Below, in pieces: positions 34,880-48,322 of a DNA stretch of 64,000 nucleotides (position 1 is its first letter; each line of letters starts with the position of its first letter). The DNA lies in NCBI GenBank assembly GCA_026826555.1, contig JAKSZT010053764.1, forward strand, positions 31,164,413-31,228,412. The letters are read 5' to 3'. The notes beneath the pieces were generated by a model. The model was not told where the DNA came from. It ran no database searches and worked only from the letters and a program-made list of their open reading frames with translations. This DNA comes from Tolypeutes matacus. Lineage: Eukaryota > Chordata > Mammalia > Cingulata > Chlamyphoridae. A program made the translations under genes and the position numbers.

Positions 34880-36730
34880 TTTTATTTATTGAAATATATC
34901 ACTCATACATAAATATACAAAAACAATAAGTGTATAGTAATAGTTGTGAACTTACAAAACAAACATGCATAACATCATACAGAGCTCTCATACCTCACCC
35001 TACCACCAATACCTTGCATTGTTGTGAAACATTTTTAACTAATGATTAAAGAGCACCCTCAATATATTACTACTAACCAAAATATCTTACATTTGGTATA
35101 TTTTTCTCCCAGCCCACCCCATTATTATTATAATTATATCATTTATGCATGAACATACATAATAAGTGTGTAGTAAAAGTTGTGAACTTAAAAAGCAAAC
35201 TAACATAATATCATACAGGGGTCTCATATATCGAACCACCACCAACACCTTGCATTGTCGTGAGATATTTGTTACAAATTATGAAAGAATATCATCAAAA
35301 TCTTACTAACTATACTCCATATCTTACATGTTATATTTTCCCCCCAACCCACCCTATTATTTTTTTTTTAATATATTTTTATTACAGAAGTTGTGAACTT
35401 ATAAAACAATCATGCACATGTGCAGAATTCCTATACAACACCTCTCTATCAACACACCACACTGTGGTGGAACATTTTTTACAAATGTGAGATAATATCA
35501 TCAGACTATTACCATTAACCGTGGTCCATAGTGTACATTTCACATACTTTTTCCATACTCCCCCATTATCAACACAATACATCTGTGGCATAGATGCATG
35601 AATATTACAGTATTGCTGTTAACCACAGTCCATAGGTCACTCCAATTGTATTTTTCCCCCCACCCTGCAGTAGTGATGTACATCTGCTCTAGCTCACAAA
35701 GGACACTCTTGCATCTGTACCATCAACCACAATTATCAATTCTTATCCACCTCTGGGTTTACTGTGTTACTTAGTCCCTAGATTATTCTCTAGCTTTCTT
35801 TCACTTGACATTTACATCCCTAGACTACCCTTTCCAGCCACATTCTCATTTATAAAGCAGCGGTTACTCACTATAATGTGTTACCATCAACTCTATACAT
35901 TTCCACACTTTTACAATAAAGTTAATTGAAACTTCTATATACATTAAGCATCAGTAGTCCATCTCAGTCCTCCTCTTACCTCCTTTAAGAATCCACCACC
36001 TGCCACCAGGTCTTGATGATGTTTTCCTACATTTTCTTCTAGAAGCTTTATGGTTCTTTTATATTTAGGTTTTTTGATCCATTTTCAGGTAATTTTTATA
36101 TACGGTGTGAGATAGGGTCTTCTTCCTTTCTTTTGGCTATGGATATCCAGTTCTCTCAACACTGTTTGTTTAATGAACTGTTCTGCCCTAGCTGAGTGGG
36201 TTTGACAGGCTTGTTAAAAATCACTTGATCATAGATATAAGGGTCTGTTTCTGAACCATCAATTCAGTTCCATTGGTCTACGTATGTCTTTATGTCAGTA
36301 CTGTGCTGTTTTTTTACCATCGTAGCTAGGTAATGTGATTTAAAGACCGGAAGTGAGAGTCCTCCAACTTTGATTTTCCTTTCAAAGATGTTTCTGGCTA
36401 TATGGGACCCCTTACCCTTCCAAATAAATTTGATGATAATGTATTCCATTTATTTTTAAAATGCTAGTGGAATTTTTATTGGGATAGCATTGAAATCTAT
36501 CAATTTGGGTAAAATTCACATCTTAATGATATTTAGTCTTCCAATCCATGAGCATGGAATGTTCTTCCAATTATTTGGTCCTTTTTTATTTCTTTTAACA
36601 GTACATTGTAGTTTTTTGAATACTTTACATCATTGGTTAAGTTTATTCCTAAATATTTTATTCTTTTAGTTGCTATTGTAAATGGAATTTTTTTTCCTGA
36701 CTTCCTATTCAGCTTGCACATTTCTAGTGA
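34880..36730 (-). mobile_element. L1 3' half with tandemly repeated 3'UTR
   Basis: The left 750 bp contain three to four diverged copies of one unit ('atacataa..agtgt-tagtaa-agttgtgaactta..aa-cat..catacag-g-tctcata..caccttgcattgt-gtga'), starting near 34880, 35125, 35370 and 35590. From 36000 the sequence is complement of L1 ORF2: 'gatccattttcaggtaat' (36077), 'cactgtttgtttaatgaact' (36160). Reading frames are broken. Confidence 0.85.
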
Positions 36731-36792
36731 CTTTTAAAGTCTATTTTCTCAGATATAAGTGCAGCTACTCTGGTTTTTTGTTTTGGGTCTTT

Positions 36793-36842
36793 GTTTGTTT
36801 TGTTTGGTTTTGGTTTTGGTTTTGGTTTTGGTTTTGGTTACT
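36793..36842. repeat. (GGTTTT)n simple repeat
   Basis: Seven near-perfect GGTTTT units at 36796-36838, after TTTG-rich sequence. It gives meaningless Phe-Trp frames. CA/TA-rich microsatellites follow at 36908-36985. Confidence 0.95.
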
Positions 36843-37229
36843 GCATGCATGGAATATCTTTTTTCAGCAATTATCTTATATAACTGGCTTAAAATGTCAC
36901 AAGTTACATAACACACACACATATACACATTCATAGCTGTGTTTATATGTATGCATGTATACACACAAACACAGGTGTGTTTATATTGTTTCTGAGCAAG
37001 ATTCAATCATGATCCCATGGCCAGGTATCAAATATGGTCTGAGAATTTATTTGGAGAGAAAAAACAGTGGCACTGCTCCCATGCTTTTTGTCAAACTTTA
37101 TGGCTTTAGCAACCATATCTCTTCTTCAGCTCTAGTAATAATAGATGTGTTAGAAGCTATGAGGACAGTTGTATAAAACTGTATACATTTATTAAAAATT
37201 TCTTGATTGTATTTCTACAACTGGATTTC

Positions 37230-37326
37230 TTTTTTTTTTTTTACTTTCTTATTGAAGTTTATCACTCATACATGAACATCCATAAACAATAAATGTATGG
37301 TATAAGTTGTGAACTTATAAAACATT
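37230..37326 (-). mobile_element. L1 3'UTR fragment near an exon
   Basis: A T run (37231-37242), then 'tattgaagtttatcactcatacatgaacat' and 'agttgtgaacttataaaaca', the same unit as in the 3'UTR of the L1 at 34880. It ends 37 bp before the exon at 37363. Confidence 0.85.
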
Positions 37327-37362
37327 CTTTTTAAAAGGAGTTTCTTATTCTGTTGTTTATAG

Positions 37363-37437
37363 GAACGGGTAAAGTCTGTATTCCATGCCAAAGAGTTTGG
37401 AAAAATAATTAACTTCAAGACCCCAGAGGATGCTAGG
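37363..37437 (+). CDS. VPS13A: VPS13A exon (human exon 72)
   Basis: The exon is 75 nt, 25 codons in phase 0, encoding ERVKSVFHAKEFGKIINFKT and PEDAR. The acceptor is tttatag|ga and the donor ctagg|gtaaat. It is part of the PH-like domain. Confidence 0.97.
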
Positions 37438-39225
37438 GTAAATATAATCAATCTTTCACTTAAAAAGATGTGAGCTTCTCATTTCAAAGCCATGTAATTG
37501 AACTATTTTTTTAAGGCAAATAATTTTTGTTTATTTTGTTTTTTGTTTTGGCACTTTTAGTATATGTCACTAAGTACTTTTTCCCCAAAACTGTTTTTCA
37601 CTAGATAAAATTCAGGAAATCAGATTGCTCCACCATATTTTAAGTCCTAACTGTAATACTTAAAGCTCTTAAAAGAAATTATTGTCAACCTACCAGCTCC
37701 CAGGTATAGTGATTTTAATAAAAAATTACATTAGTGCAGCATAGGACAAAGGGAGCTAAGCCAGGAATTAGAAAACCTGGATTTGAATACTGATTCTGTC
37801 CCTTCTTGACTGTAGAACCTTGAGGAAGTCACTTAACCTCAGTTTCTTCAAAACAGGAATGATAGGAACTGAAAAGCATTATATATCCTTAGGGGTAATG
37901 GCAATTAAAAGGTTGTTCACTGTCACAAAAATTAAGACTGTGATCTGATTATCTGACTTCATTGGTCAAAACTAAGACCTTATTCCTGGTACTGTGAATT
38001 GTACTCACTGGGTCTGTGAAACTTATAATGAGAACATAGTGCTCCTTTTCTTGATTCCTGGGCTTCTTGCCAGGCTCAGAACATATACCTGGCCTCCTGC
38101 CCTTATACTGCTCTGTGCATTTGTCCTGGCTAGGTATGACTATTTGCCAGTTCACTTGTCACATCTGGACCCCAAACCAGGGACCTCCCTCACCGTACAC
38201 AAACATATCTTGGACCAATTAGCACGTGTTATGCAAGTTTTTATCTAGACATGATGATATGTAGCACAACACTTGACATGCTAATAATAGAAAACTGAAA
38301 GGAAGAAGAGTTATAAAGAAAGAGGAATAAAGTAGCTAGAACTTCAATATGTACCTCACCTGAAACAGTGGAACATGATAATAACATGCCTTTTAGGTTA
38401 CCTTCTTTCATGTTTCCAAAGAGCATTACCACTTATTTCTGTTTCTTTGTAGTAAGTTTTCCACTTAATACCTGTCATGACTTTACTCCTGAAGGTTTGT
38501 TGTTTTCTTTCTCTACTTACAACCACTCCCAATAGGTTCTTCCTAAGTTAAAGAGCCCAAATAATCTCTACTAAAGCTTTTCATAATGGAATAACCCCAA
38601 TATCACATTCAAGCCTTTTATCTATCATACAGACCCAGTTATAATGGACATTGTTGATAGAAATGTTTGCATTACATTACATTTTACTTTTGTGATTTCA
38701 AATTCTTTTAGAATAGGAAATACATTGTGAGAACATCTAAAATGCTCAAGAATATTGTTATGCTACTACCCACTTTAGAATTGTATGTAATTCAATCAGT
38801 AGAATCTTTTATCTGGAATCATGGAGGCTTGGTGATACAGAATTTACAAGAGAGTGGAAGAGATTTTTCAGAGATAATTTGTATACCATGCCAGAGTTAT
38901 TCAATTCCATCCCAAAGTTACCCTTCTCTTTTACTTTTATGTCTCATTTTACTTTCATTCTGAAGATGAACATCGAAGTCCAAAAACCTTAGAAAAACAT
39001 TATTGCTATTGTTAAATTTTACCCAGTCCTATTATCCCTGAGCAATATGGGCCATTTAACTGAGTGAGTGATCTCTTGTGCAGGATAAATTGTTTGTAAT
39101 GGTTGAATAATTGGTATACACATAACTAAACTGGAAAGTCATCTTTTGGATTTCTTTTCGTTAATTTTGAATTTCATTGCAAGTTCATTGAAGTAAACAA
39201 ATGTTGATTTATTTTCTCACAACAG
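37438..39225 (+). other. VPS13A: VPS13A last intron
   Basis: Contains a MIR at 37738-37885. The remainder (37886-39225) shows no gene or nameable repeat. Confidence 0.7.
37738..37885 (+). mobile_element. MIR SINE relic
   Basis: 'cctggatttgaatactgatt', 'ccttgaggaagtcacttaac', 'ctcagtttcttcaaaacagg' give a clear MIR core in sense orientation. Confidence 0.85.
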
Positions 39226-39276
39226 TGGATCCTCACAAAGCTAGAAGAAGCAAGAGAACCTTCCCCAAGCCTCTGA
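39226..39276 (+). CDS. VPS13A: VPS13A terminal exon, coding part (long isoform)
   Basis: After ctcacaacag, 16 codons encode WILTKLEEAREPSPSL, followed by TGA at 39274-39276. This is the known C-terminus of the long (3174-residue in human) chorein isoform, with Glu for a remembered Gln. It closes the PH-like domain with an amphipathic helix. The thirteen exons in this window sum to 1317 nt, an exact multiple of three, with no stop. Confidence 0.97.
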   Translation, partial: WILTKLEEAREPSPSL

Positions 39277-40655
39277 TGGAGAAAACTAGCTGAAGGCACA
39301 CAACAATAAATCATCACAGCTTCCAGTGTTTATCTTCCAAAGCCTCTTTGGTACCCATTCCAAAGCCTGTTTGGGAAGCTAATTACAAAAGTAGTTTTTA
39401 AGTACCTATATATCAGATGTTTAAAAAAAAAAAATCAGGTAAAATAGCTGTGTGATTAAAATATGACAACTTTGGAGATCTATTGGGTTTTCTAACTTGA
39501 ATCATGCATCTTATTATAATTCTAATTCTTTTAGAAAAGAAGAAACATTTATTTTATGAATCTTATATACTTGCTCTGGGTGATTCTCTGCATTGGTGGA
39601 GAGGTTGCCCAAAGGGTAGTTTCCACATGGAGCCAAGTTTAATATTCCTAGTTCACTTTTTAAACTTCTATCATGCTTTCTTCAAACTGCCTGAATGAGT
39701 GATGGGTAAATGATCAAATCAGTATTGCCTCAGTAGTATCAAGAGAACTTTGGTGGTGGTTTCTTCATAAACATGAAGTTCTTTTTACTGAAAAAATATT
39801 TTGCTATTATTTTCCTTATTTTTAAAAATAAAGAAAAAATTTGAATTATGCTGAAAATCATAGCATAACTATGAAAATCAATCTTTTTTATATAATGTGA
39901 TATAGACTGAAAAATACCCCTTCGTTCCTCACCTTATGAAAAAGGATTGAAGAAAGAAGTACCATACCACAAATGGGAAAGCTCCTCTTAGAACTTAGAT
40001 CCTAGGAATGCTTCCTCTCTTCAAGCCAGCTCCATTGGTTCTACTTGGTTTATCCAGGCCATGTTTTTAATAGATTGCTGATTCAAAGAAAAATTCCTGA
40101 AGCCTTAACAATACTGACTTTCCATTCACTGGTAATATGAAATAAAATTCCCAAAATCTTAGGTAAAATGAGTTATGCTCTAGAACAGACAACTCTTCTC
40201 ACAAGTGATTATACACTAAAATCTAATACAGCAACATGTCCTACTGGTATTATACTTGGAAATTTCTGGTTTGCTTTCTCTACATTTATTCAAGTGAGAA
40301 TCACTCTTCTTAATGTACAGCTCATCAGAACAAAAACCATGGGCTGCACAAAAGTAAGGCCTTGAGTTGGTCTTTTTTATGGCCAAGATTTTTGCACCTT
40401 AATATTAATGGAGTTTTTCATGTGAGAGGGATTGAATATATGATTGTGAACCATGAAGAAAATGATGCAGTATCTTATTTAATTATTGAATAATAGAGTA
40501 TTTGATGCATGTTGTATGTGCTGCCAAATGAGTATTAACTGTTTTTGGAATTGAGGATTCTATGTAGTCAAATTGTTGTGAAATTCTTCTCAGACTCCTC
40601 AAACCCTTGCTTTGTTGTAAAAGCTAAAATAAACAGCATGCCAGATTGTAATTGT
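39277..40655 (+). other. VPS13A: VPS13A 3'UTR (long isoform)
   Basis: Non-coding AT-rich sequence follows the TGA. The end is inferred from an AATAAA at 40628-40633 and GT-rich sequence just downstream ('gtaattgtatttctttctg'). A length of about 1.4 kb agrees with the human transcript as recalled. An earlier AATAAA lies at 39305-39310. Confidence 0.7.
40628..40633 (+). terminator. VPS13A: Polyadenylation signal AATAAA (VPS13A)
   Basis: A canonical hexamer about 1.35 kb after the stop codon, followed by a T/G-rich element. Best candidate for the main long-isoform 3' end. Confidence 0.6.
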
Positions 40656-43600
40656 ATTTCTTTCTGACCATATCTTGCTGACTAAATACTATTGCTTTTC
40701 CTCTTAGTGCATTGTTTATTATCAGTAGTTTTCCCCAGAATGTTTTTCTTTTCTGAGCATAAATTGAATCAAAAAATTATAAATTTCAAACCCTGTAAGA
40801 GTGTAATCCCCATGATGACCTTTGTTCAACGTAACATAGACATTTTCTCTGTTGCTGAACTCTTCTAATTTTGCATTTGTCAGAATAAAACCTAAGATTA
40901 AAGGTAGTCAGAAAGTTCAAATTGTCCTCATCACAGATGTTATTTTACTGGCATTCCATTCAATGCCATTAGACAAGCACCTTATTACCCTACTTCAGTT
41001 TCATGATTTCTTCTTTGTCAGAGAAAGTACAGATCACAACTCCTTGGGTGTCCAGTGGTGATGGGGAAAAGCATAAGAATAAGCATCGAAACTCTTCTGC
41101 TATTTCTCTGAAGGCCAGCATGAGTAGTAGGTTCTGTAAATAGTACATATACAAAGCCAGTGTCCCTATCCTTCCTGTTTTCTTATCCATAAGAACCTGG
41201 AAATCTTTCTTCCCATTCTTCCTCAGTCATCTACCCATCAATACTTCCCCATAACTTCCTCTGTTTCTAGAGTAGAAGGGCCATAATTTCAAGAGCTGTA
41301 GTTTATCAATTGTTTTAGAAGGTTGTTTTCATCTAAACAAAAAACTAAGAACATCAGTATATCACTAGATAATGAGTCAGTCTTTTTAACTTAGCATTTT
41401 ATGATTTGCTTATAAACACATTATAAAATGTGTTTGATTCTATATTCCATTTTCTTGAATGTTAGAGAGTCCAGAATCTTACTGTATTTGAAAACAGTCT
41501 GCCATGAATTATATTTAATGACATTTAATAGCTCTCTGCTTGAGAACTTTAAGCTTCTGTTAGTTGTTTGGTAGTTGCTGTTGAATGAGTATTGTGTCCT
41601 TTCTCTCAGTATATTATTTGCTATAGCCCCAGGCCCTTAATTCTAGCACAGCATATATTCTGGTCCATGATAATTGTGTGAAGCCGAAGGCAGAATATTT
41701 GTTTCCTGCCAATTCTCTGGAAAAGTATGACATTAGAAATAGCAACTTTGATTTCTGATACAAAAAGAAGCTTGTGATTTCTTCACATTTTCAAAGTATT
41801 CTCTCTGTGCAACTTCTGCAGAGGTTTCCCCATTGCCTTCAAAAAAGAATAGTGTATGAATTTGTTGCTTCTTCCCTAGTGTAGCAAGACTCTGGGATTT
41901 TTTTTCTGGGTTTAGGTTAGTATAGCTGTTTTCTGATCTCTAAATAATCATTACCACCTTCCTTGCCCCTTCTGTCCTCCGTAATCCTAATCCATCCCAA
42001 GACTATCACTCCAAATAAGAAATTTTCTATAAATTTATGTTGTCTTTTCTATCATTATTCTCTCCCTCCATTTCCTGATAATGAGTAGTAGCAATAATAT
42101 TATCCCAAAAATTATCTATGCACCTGGCTCATCTCAGAAACATCCTGCAAAATGGTGTCCTAGTCCTGTCTGGTTAAAAAAATAGAATAAATCTTTAACT
42201 TATTGCTGAATTTTCTGTACCTTAGTTATTCAGTCACCAATTAACCAATGCTAATTCTTCAAGTTATGCCCAGTGTCTCCTACATAGGCCCCTGCCTTGA
42301 AACTACTGGGGCAAGGTTCTGGGTTAGTTTGCCTGCAGGAGCTGAAAGTGTGTGCCAAATACACTGAAGGTGGAAGGCAGGCATCTGGGGCAGGGCGTTT
42401 TCATATGGCCAACACAATTCAAAAAATCTGAATTCAACAAAAATCCTTGAAGAGTTTTTCAGACAGGAGGTCTTAACTCATTAGTGGGTCATGAAATCAA
42501 TTTACTTACTCATCGTGAGCATTTCTTGAAAGTGGAATAGAGGAGAAAACAGCAGAGAGCATTGCATGTAACCAGGGTTTCCTGAAATATTGTCTGAAAT
42601 ACTGTATATACTGTGTCAACTGAGTCACAATTTAAAATATTTCCTATTGTAAATTGCAGTTTAAAAAAAACAAAAACAAAAAAATGTTTGAAAGTCACTG
42701 CTCTAGGAGGTTTAGGCCATTTGTGATTGTTGGGTCAGTCTGGATTATGTGGAGCCTGATCTGAGATAAGGAGCAGCAGATCCACAATTTTGGCAGTCTT
42801 CCAATTGTGAGCATTGTATTTGTCTTTGGAGTGAAAAAACAGGATAGTTCTGTTTGGGCTTTCCTAGTATGTATCCGATACTCTCATATGATTCAGTGTG
42901 ATCAGACAAAAACGGAAATATGGTTTTCTTTGGTGCTATCTAGTATCACATAGCTAAAGGGAACCGATTCACTCTCCTGTCTAAACCTTTGAAATACCTT
43001 TCTAAGCTCCTTATTGCTAATGCTAACCTATAAAATTAGCATTAAGCAGTTAAAGTTTTATGATTCTTGTAATCTGTGTTTTCAGTCATTGGCCAGTCCA
43101 GATATGAATGCAAACTTTTTTCCATGCTTTTCTTTCTTCCACATTTGAGATAATATTTGTTTCAGGGCTCACCGAAAGCAGACCAGCACATTCACTGAGA
43201 AGATGCTGGATCCTACTCTGACACAAACCTTAATCAAACCTTTTTTCACTTTATTCCTCTTTTGTAAAATAAATTGTTCCATGTCTCATTCAAAGAAATA
43301 ATTTGTCTATTTCAAGATTATGGATTAGTTCTACTTTTTAAAAACATTATGGTGTTTTCAGAAAAAAAATAATTTTGGTTACTCAAAGGGCTACTCAAGA
43401 AATGTAACTTCAGTTTTTACAGGTTGATATGTATATTTTAAACATTTTTATTACTTTATACAAATACAAATTGTGTAATTTGTTATGGTCTAACACCTGC
43501 TATGATAGACCAAATTAGCAACCAGAAAATCCCTGTCACTGAACACCATTCATTTAGAATTGCTCTGATACCTCACAGTAATGTGTTCCTTCTGACAATG

Positions 43601-45512
43601 TACTTGTAACAAGACACTCTGTAAGGATGGTATAATACAATACATATATATGTATATATATTATATACAATCAGAAGTGTATTCAAAGTATAACATGTTG
43701 GAAACCCCCAACATTTTCTTGGTATTCTCTCATCATATTGTCAGTGTTCCATTAGTTACCTAAAAGTTCCCAATTTGAGGGCTGAAATACATTCAATAAA
43801 AACATAGCCTGGATTTCACTGAAATTTTTTCAGTGTTGTTTTATAGCCACACTCACAAACTATCAGAAATTGTATCTGGGATTTGTTACAAGGTCAGATT
43901 GTTAGTTTTAAGAATGATCATCTCTGTATGTGACCATGTGTATTACATATAAAAATGAATTTTTCAGGGAATGTGCACTTTTAAAATATGTTCTCACTAA
44001 ATTTTGTTTTGATCAAATAGTCTATTATACTTTTGAATGCTTATTCTTTGGTGGAAATGTGGTCATTGGCGATGATTTTTTTAAAAATATCTACTTATGC
44101 ATTACTGCACTATTTCCTTCATTGTTATGTTCCTATCTCTTATGTGGGCCTCTTACATGGTCTCTGCTTTGGTTTTGTATATTCTGGTAAAATAATTTAT
44201 AAACACAAATTTTTACAATGAAGTTCTTTCTCCTGAAACTGACAAGACTTTTTTTTTCCCCCTGAAAATTGGTTGGCCATGCTCAGTAATGACTTTTTCT
44301 AAACAATGTTAATTATTTCTTGGTATTGGTAGGTTTGGATTGCCTGGTAAGATGCCTGCCCAGTTTAACCATGTGTACCTTTTTTCAAATAAATTGAGTC
44401 ACAGATTTCTCATCTTCAGTCTATCTCTGTTTTTTAGCTGTTGAATAGTATCTAGAAGCATTATCAATAGACTTCTCTTGCCTATCTAAACCGCCCCCCT
44501 CTGGAGCCTAAATAAATGTGGATAACTAACAGTAACCAAGATCCTGATTTTCAGTCAAAGCTGAGGGCACTAAGCCTGGTATAATCACTTCCTTGAGCAA
44601 TAATACTTCCAAAATTCTTAAGCAACCAGACTGTGCCTGTCAACCTCAGAAAACTTCAAATGGATCATTTCCTCAGTAAGTAGTGAGTATTATCTGAAAG
44701 ATGGGTTTTCTACTGGGAAAAATCAATATTGGCTGAGATAATTAATTCACCTCCTATTTGGAAAGTTCAACCTTCCTATGACTTAAAATACCTTATAATT
44801 ACCAAACCCTTTGTAAAGTGATTTATCTGACCGCTCTCCTACAACTAGAGGTGATTGAAAACCATCAAATACTTGTATGCTTTAAGTGTTGGCCAAAGAT
44901 AAGTTAAAAATAACAATGTTAAAGTGCTTGGAATAAAAAAAAATTCCATGTTGTTTAATTTCCCTGATTCAAATTAAGCCTTTTTATATTTTAATTGGCT
45001 AATCAGAACGAATTCATAGCCTTTATCCCTTCTGGTGATGAAGGGAGACAAGGAGTGTTTCTTTTTTGTTGTTGCTGTTTGTTGGTTATGTTTATGGACA
45101 TTCTGAAGAGCTGGTTCCCCATCTTTTTGTTCTTTTGTACAAAATTGTCTGACTATTCCTGGACCTTCACTATTTCAGATCAATTTTAATCTCAGTTTGT
45201 CAAGCTCCACAAAAATTGCTATTATATTCAACTCTTGAGTGAGGATTAGCTTTTAAAGCTTGATGTTGCTATGGTAGAATTACTAGATATAAGTGTAATT
45301 CCTGCCTTTTCTTCTGTTCTTTAATAGCTTGCACTTAGAATTATTCCAACAGAATGAAAACCTGAAAAGTCTATTACCTGGCTGATAAAGGCATAGTGCA
45401 GCTATAGGATGCTGCTGCATTGTTCCATAACATGTGAGCAACCCAGCTACATTTTATAGATTGATTTGAGATAAGCCATATCACACTTTAAATCTCTAGT
45501 GATGTACTTATG

Positions 45513-45548
<36 letters not shown>

Positions 45549-45838
45549 TACATTTATACATATGGGGTATTTATGTATATGTACATGTATGCACACCTTC
45601 CAATAAAGAGAGGAAACAAAACCATCTTGGACCTTCAGTTTGAAGCACTCTGTACTTTGCAGGGGATTCTGCCTTTGCTTTACAGAGCTAGCCTGTAAAG
45701 ATAACACCTCCACAATAACATGATATAATGCAGACTTACCCCAAAAGGAGGAAATTTAGGAAAGTTTCTGAGTTATTAACTATGGAGATAGTAGCATATT
45801 TCTCTTTCAGAACAGAACCATTATCAACCATGAGCTCA
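40656..45838. other. Intergenic region between VPS13A and GNA14
   Basis: About 5 kb between the convergent 3' ends. I see no protein-coding exon. An unassigned diverged repeat lies around 42430-42720 ('tgtttgaaagtcactgctc' end), a TA-rich run at 43640-43670, and a TA/CA microsatellite at 45513-45552. An AATAAA at 43268-43273 follows an exon-like acceptor at 43174, but no frame supports a gene. Confidence 0.6.
45513..45552. repeat. (TA)n(CA)n microsatellite
   Basis: An uninterrupted TA run followed by a CA run. It creates spurious Tyr-Ile frames on both strands. Confidence 0.95.
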
Positions 45839-46023
45839 GGAAGCGGCTGTGGCTCAATCAGTAGGGCTCCCGTTTACCATATGGGAGGCCCCGGGTTCGG
45901 TTCCCGGGGCCTCCTGGTGAAGGCAAGCCTGCCCGCACGGCGTGGTTAGCTGACCCAGCAAGCACAAGCAGCAAGGGGGGGATAAATGAATAAATAAATA
46001 AAATCTTTAAAAAAAAAAAAACA
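45839..46023 (+). mobile_element. Young DAS-type SINE
   Basis: A full-length copy with an A13-type tail, flanked by a perfect 13-bp duplication AACCATGAGCTCA (45826-45838 and 46024-46036). It lies just past the inferred GNA14 polyadenylation site. Confidence 0.95.
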
Positions 46024-46059
46024 AACCATGAGCTCAAAGAAACACAACATAATTCAGTG

Positions 46060-46915
46060 CTAATGGTATAATGTTTTATTCTTAGCCTTCTCAGAAAGGC
46101 ACAGCATACATAATTCAAGCCACAAGTCTGTGGTGACCACAGATTTGGCAGGGGTTACATTTGTTAAATAGTTAGGACTTTTAGCCAGTTCATAAGTTTA
46201 CAAGACCTTGGAATACACACACACGTGTATTTTATACCAATGCAACATATATGCTCTCAACCCATTTACCATATGTCACCTTTGGCTCCAATGTCCTAAA
46301 ATTGTGGCAAAACTAAATTAGACTGATTCATTCATTAATTTGGCTTATAAAGTTTACATTCAAAAAGAACTAAACCATTTTCAAAAAACTTTGGTGGCAT
46401 GTTAAAGAAGTCATACTTCAGCATGAGGAGAGAAAAATACTCAATAGAAATGTCTCTAAAATGCAAGATTTAACAAAAAGCTTCAAACTCATTAGTATTC
46501 TTTTAAAAAAAAGGTCATCCAAATTAATCCTCTAGAGGTCTTGGCTATGATCTATAAATTAACAGGCCTCTTTAGGTAAAATATGTGATTTTTATGGTTA
46601 TTAAACACTTAAAATTTAAAAATACACAATAAATCACAGTAGCTTTTTAAAACTCTATAAAACCTCAAATTCTAAAACTACACAGTCTTACAGCCAAAAG
46701 GCAAGAAAAGAACTATAAAAACAATCTGAGAATAAGGACTTTAAAAAGGTTTTTGTTAACGCAAATATCTTCCATCTCTGTCCCTGTGTTCTGCATGATA
46801 TACTCAGTGCCTGGCCCAGTGGGCCAGGCCAGGTGATGTCAGAAGCATTTGCAGATAAAACAAGAAAAGTTTGTAAATCATGTCTTCTGTTTTGGGAGAG
46901 GAGTGAGCAGCACCT
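46060..46915 (-). other. GNA14: GNA14 3'UTR
   Basis: Non-coding sequence between the GNA14 stop codon and the inferred polyadenylation site. No mobile element is seen inside it. Confidence 0.65.
46075..46080 (-). terminator. GNA14: Polyadenylation signal AATAAA (GNA14)
   Basis: The complement of TTTATT. The next - strand bases (46030-46070) include a GT-rich stretch (atgttgtgtttc), as expected downstream of a cleavage site. It lies 836 nt past the GNA14 stop codon. Confidence 0.6.

Positions 46916-48322
<1,407 letters not shown>

Larger units (their letters stand above)
33329..37362 (+). other. VPS13A: VPS13A intron
   Basis: Mostly repeats: an L2-like piece (33760-33860), an unassigned old repeat (34110-34450), an L1 (34880-36730), simple repeats (36790-36985) and an L1 3'UTR piece (37230-37326). 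The stretch 33370-33760 is featureless. Confidence 0.7.

Noticed and set aside
36682..37006. Frames rich in Phe-Trp or Lys-Thr and Tyr-Ile
   Set aside because: They come from (GGTTTT)n and CA/TA microsatellites.
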